From NCBI RefSeq assembly GCF_003002065.1, contig NZ_PVZG01000002.1:186001-250000 (forward strand): 64,000 nucleotides of DNA, given 5' to 3'. Shown piece after piece: positions 61,419-64,000 of this stretch. This stretch comes from Pseudosporangium ferrugineum. GTDB lineage: Bacteria; Actinomycetota; Actinomycetes; Mycobacteriales; Micromonosporaceae. The translations under genes and the position numbers were made by a program. The number at the start of each line of letters is the position of its first letter. The first letter of the stretch is position 1. A model generated the notes under the pieces. That model saw nothing but the letters and a program-made list of their open reading frames with translations, made no database searches and was not told the origin of the DNA.

Positions 61419-62312
61419 TCAGGAGCCGGCCACGGGTGCGGGCGCGGTCCAGCCGGTGGCCCGGATCCATCCGGCCAGGTCCAGCGTCGCCGGCTCGATC
61501 GACCGCACCGCCGCGAGGTCCGAAGGCTCCTCCGCCGCCTCCGCGAACTGCCGGAACATCGCCCGGTCGAGGTCGGTGGGAAGCACGCTCAACGGGAGGG
61601 CCTCGTACCGTGCCGGGAGCCCGGCGCGCGCGCCGAACGCCGCGGCGATCCGGGGGCCCGTCAGCTCGTCGCCGACGAGCTCGACGGCGCCGCCGGGCGC
61701 CTCGGCGGTGCCGAGCAGGAGCGCGGCGGCGACCCGGCCGATGTCCCTGATCGAGATCATCTTCAGGGCGACGTCCTCCGGCAGCGGCAGCCTCAGCACG
61801 ATCTCCCCGTCCTCCAGGCTCGGTGCCATCACGCTCGTGAAGTTCTCCATGAAGGCGGTCGCGCGCACCATCGTGGCCCTCAGGCCGGACTTCCTCAGGT
61901 GCTCCTCGATCCGGTGCTTCGAGTCGTGGTGCGGCACCCCCGACTCCCGGTCCGCGCCGAAGACCGAGTTGAACACGACGTGCGGGACGCCCGCCTCGAC
62001 CGCCGCGTCGACGAGCGCGGTGCCGATGCGGACCTCCGCCTCGACCTCTTCGAGGCTGTTCGCCTCCGGGGTCATGAAGTGGAACGCCTCGACCGCCGTC
62101 AGCGCGCCGGCCAGCGACGCCGGATCGTCGGCCCGGACGGCCGCCAGTTCGACGCCGCGGGCGGCCAGCGCCCGGGCCCGGCCGGACCGCGGGTCGCGGA
62201 CCAGGGCCCGCACCCGCGCCCCGTGATCCAGCAGCGCGTCGACCACCGCCCCGCCCTGTTGCCCCGTCGCGCCGAAGACCGCGATCGTGCCGGTTGTTGT
62301 CGGTGTGCTCAC
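61419..62312 (-). CDS. NmrA-family NAD(P)-binding protein
   Basis: A 297-residue atypical SDR with Rossmann motif IAVFGATGQQGGAVVDALL and NmrA-type core (VFNSVFGADRESGVPHHDSKHRIEEHLRKSGLRATMVRATAFMENF). Such proteins sense redox cofactors or act as reductases. GTG 62312 is preferred because GAGGGGTGG lies just upstream; GTG 62321 is the alternative. Two MarR-type inverted repeats directly upstream make it the likely target of the adjacent MarR protein. Confidence 0.86.
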   Translation of the reverse strand: MSTPTTTGTIAVFGATGQQGGAVVDALLDHGARVRALVRDPRSGRARALAARGVELAAVRADDPASLAGALTAVEAFHFMTPEANSLEEVEAEVRIGTALVDAAVEAGVPHVVFNSVFGADRESGVPHHDSKHRIEEHLRKSGLRATMVRATAFMENFTSVMAPSLEDGEIVLRLPLPEDVALKMISIRDIGRVAAALLLGTAEAPGGAVELVGDELTGPRIAAAFGARAGLPARYEALPLSVLPTDLDRAMFRQFAEAAEEPSDLAAVRSIEPATLDLAGWIRATGWTAPAPVAGS

Positions 62313-62330
62313 CGTTGCCACCCCTCACTA

Positions 62331-62369
62331 GTTCATGCCGTGAACGAAAGTAGTTCATGGCATGAACTT
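62331..62369 (-). promoter_or_regulatory. Tandem MarR-type operators before nmrA-like gene
   Basis: Two inverted repeats 23 nt apart: GTTCA-TGCCG-TGAAC (62331-62345) and AGTTCATG-G-CATGAACT (62353-62369, perfect). They fill the gap between the marR stop and the nmrA-like start. Confidence 0.6.
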
Positions 62370-62371
62370 CG

Positions 62372-62809
62372 TCAAGGCGCGGGCTGGTGCGCGGCGGGCG
62401 GAGCGAGGTCCGAGGTGTCCACGATGGTGGTGGCCACGCGCGCGAGGTCGCGCTGGTCGTCGGTATCAAGGCTGCTCGCGATCTCGGGCAGGCGCCTGGT
62501 GATCTCGGCGTAGACGGCCTCGCCGAGCGCCTTGCCCGTGGGCGTCGCGCTGAGCATGACTATCCGCCGGTCCTGTGCCGAGCCGGTCCGGCTGACCAGT
62601 TCGAGCCGGGCGGTGCGGTCGACCAGCTGGCTCAGGGCGTTCTTGGTCATGCCCAGCGAGGCGGCGAGGTCGGCCATCTGCCGCGGCTGGTTCCTGACCG
62701 CGCAGATCAGCGTGGCCTGCGAGGGGGTCAGGTCGAACCCGGCGCAGATCTGCGCGTACTTGCGCTGGATCACCACCGAGAGCCAGAAGAGCTTGTCGCC
62801 ATAGTCCAC
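62372..62809 (-). CDS. MarR-family regulator
   Basis: A 145-residue MarR protein. The wHTH is QMADLAASLGMTKNALSQLVDRTARLELVSRTGSAQDRRIVMLSATPTGKAL. GTG 62809 follows GAGGAGG. It precedes the nmrA-like gene on the same strand, with tandem operators between. It is divergent from the GH2 gene, with further palindromes in that gap. Confidence 0.9.
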   Translation of the reverse strand: MDYGDKLFWLSVVIQRKYAQICAGFDLTPSQATLICAVRNQPRQMADLAASLGMTKNALSQLVDRTARLELVSRTGSAQDRRIVMLSATPTGKALGEAVYAEITRRLPEIASSLDTDDQRDLARVATTIVDTSDLAPPAAHQPAP

Positions 62810-62899
62810 GCCGGCCTCCTCCTCGTGACGAGCGATCAGCCTACTCGTGCGGGCCGGCGGGCCACGCCACCGTCGCGCCGCCGCGGACGAAATCCGCTC

Positions 62900-62943
62900 T
62901 TGACATACACGACTTAATTCAAGTCGTATTGACAACGTTGTCA
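62900..62943. promoter_or_regulatory. Divergent promoter/operator region of marR and GH2 genes
   Basis: TTGACA (62900-62905) is a consensus -35. ACGACTT-N5-AAGTCGT (62909-62927) is a perfect 7-bp inverted repeat, and TGACAAC-GTTGTCA (62930-62943) is a perfect 14-nt palindrome 20 nt before the GH2 start. Two different operators suggest that two regulators act here. The -10 is not clear. Confidence 0.5.
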
Positions 62944-62963
62944 CCTGCTCCCCGGAGGTTCCC

Positions 62964-64000
62964 ATGCCCGACACGCCGCCCGTCTCCCGGCGCGCCCTGC
63001 TCACCGCCGCCGGCGGCGGACTGCTCGCCTCGTTCGGCGTACAGTCGCTTCTTCCCGAAGCCGCCGGGGCCGCGCCGCCGCCCGCGGCCGGCACCGACCT
63101 GGCCCTGTTCCGTCCGGTCACCGCCAGCTCGACGGCCTACGCACCCACCCCGCCCACGTTCGCGGTCGACGGCCTCGCCCGGGTCGGTGTCCAGGGCTCC
63201 GGCTGGCGGGCCCTGCCCGGCGACCCGCAGTGGATCGCGGTCGACCTGCAGGGGCCGTGCGAGCTCAGCTCCGTCACGCTGACCTTCGAGGCCACCCTCG
63301 ACGACGGACCGTTCGACGGGGACTGGAACGCCACCGAGGGCGATGAGGTCCTGTCCAGCGCGGCTGTCGCGTACCGGATCGAGGTGTCGGCCGACGGCAC
63401 CGCCTGGACCGTCGCGCACGAGACCGCCGACGGCGGGGGAGGGGTTCAGGCCGTGGACTTCCCGGCGCCGGTCCGGGCGCGGCACGTGCGTCTCACCGCC
63501 ACCCGGCGCTCGACCAGCAACCCGGTCGGGCTCAACGGCTTCCAGGTGTACGGCCGCCCGCTCGCCCCGCGCCCCGCCGCCACCGGCTGGACCGACTGGG
63601 CCGGCGGCAACACGCGCCCGGCCCCCGCCCTGCGGACCGCGCCGGACGGCACCGTCCCGCTGGAGTCCGGCTGGGCGCTCACGCTCGACGACTTCGCCGG
63701 TACGGCCGACGGCGCCGCCCTCTCCACCGGCCGCCGCGACGTGCGGGACTGGCTGCCCGCGACCGTTCCCGGGACGGTCCTCGCCACCCTGGTGGAGCGC
63801 GGCCACCTGCCCGACCCGGTCGGCGGCCTCGAGAACCTGCGGGTGCCGGAGGCCCTGTCCCGCCACGCGTGGTGGTACCGGCGCGCCTTCACCCTGCCGC
63901 GCGGCTTCGACGCGGGCCCGGGCCGGCACGTCTGGCTGGAGTTCGACGGCGTCAACCACCGCGCCGAGGCGTGGGTCGACGGCACCGCCGTGGGCACCGT
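62964..64000 (+). CDS. Secreted glycoside hydrolase family 2 enzyme, N-terminal part
   Basis: The gene runs off the right edge; 345 residues are visible. A twin-arginine-type signal (VSRRALLTAAGGGLLASFGVQS) is followed by an F5/8 type C (discoidin) carbohydrate-binding domain (about 40-195). Then comes the GH2 sugar-binding jelly roll (WLPATVPGTVLATLVERGHLPDPVGGLENLRVPE ... WWYRRAFTLP ... WLEFDGVNHRAEAWVDGTAVG). The layout fits exo-beta-D-glucosaminidase or endo-beta-mannosidase-like enzymes. The catalytic barrel is outside the window. ATG 62964 has GGAGG 5 nt upstream. Confidence 0.85.
   Translation, partial: MPDTPPVSRRALLTAAGGGLLASFGVQSLLPEAAGAAPPPAAGTDLALFRPVTASSTAYAPTPPTFAVDGLARVGVQGSGWRALPGDPQWIAVDLQGPCELSSVTLTFEATLDDGPFDGDWNATEGDEVLSSAAVAYRIEVSADGTAWTVAHETADGGGGVQAVDFPAPVRARHVRLTATRRSTSNPVGLNGFQVYGRPLAPRPAATGWTDWAGGNTRPAPALRTAPDGTVPLESGWALTLDDFAGTADGAALSTGRRDVRDWLPATVPGTVLATLVERGHLPDPVGGLENLRVPEALSRHAWWYRRAFTLPRGFDAGPGRHVWLEFDGVNHRAEAWVDGTAVGT

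Overview
The window is high-GC DNA from a filamentous actinomycete. The best guess is the Micromonosporaceae (Actinoplanes-like), because it carries a conservon operon, a type VII secretion remnant, an ECF42-type sigma factor, a STAND/TPR regulator, a Ser/Thr kinase and many GTG starts with 4-nt ATGA/GTGA gene overlaps. The taxonomic placement is inference; no rRNA or tRNA is present.

0-5 kb: the tail of an FMN-dependent 2-hydroxyacid oxidase, a divergent P450 and a CPA2 antiporter are coupled by 4-nt overlaps. An OmpR/HK two-component pair follows.

5-16.5 kb: a choline/glycine-betaine uptake and catabolism cluster. It holds an IclR regulator, a choline-oxidase-like GMC enzyme, an OpuA-type ABC importer (ATPase, double permease, lipoprotein), a dimethylglycine oxidase-like flavoenzyme, a monomeric sarcosine oxidase-like enzyme and a Rieske glycine-betaine demethylase. 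Together these would run choline to betaine to dimethylglycine to sarcosine to glycine. The reductase for the Rieske enzyme is not here.

16.6-21.5 kb: a full conservon (NIT-domain kinase, roadblock, DUF742, GTPase). Its last gene overlaps a second betaine-type binding lipoprotein by 4 nt, so a nutrient-type ligand may feed this signalling unit.

21.5-36 kb: a GH65 phosphorylase, then a stress and ion-homeostasis block. The block has a CBS protein, MarR, a general stress protein, a TrkA-C subunit, an Mrp antiporter with fused A and B subunits, a PucR-type regulator, and a compact reverse-strand operon of UspA, DksA-like, short MreB-like actin ATPase and a second DksA-like protein. Three stop-proximal palindromes of form TTGCCG-N5-CGGCAA lie in this block.

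35.5-41.7 kb: a type VII secretion-like locus that looks damaged. A MinD-like ATPase is followed by a mycosin that lacks the catalytic His and Ser and has a 1-nt shift in a G10 run. EccC has lost its N-terminus, abuts a methyltransferase fragment and is cut by an in-frame TAG.

41.7-64 kb: accessory and regulatory genes: GNAT, a small membrane protein, M15 peptidase, aldo/keto reductase and WYL regulator, YCII protein and ECF42 sigma factor, SDR and LysR, a frameshifted ABC exporter, a beta-helix membrane protein, methyltransferase, XRE-cupin regulator, Ser/Thr kinase, lipoprotein, a STAND-TPR regulator broken by TAG, a tandem Usp, MarR and NmrA, and the start of a secreted GH2 enzyme. Two frameshifts and two amber codons in otherwise intact genes mean that sequencing error must be excluded before they are read as biology. 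No CRISPR array, insertion sequence, phage, origin or gene-free stretch over 300 bases was seen.
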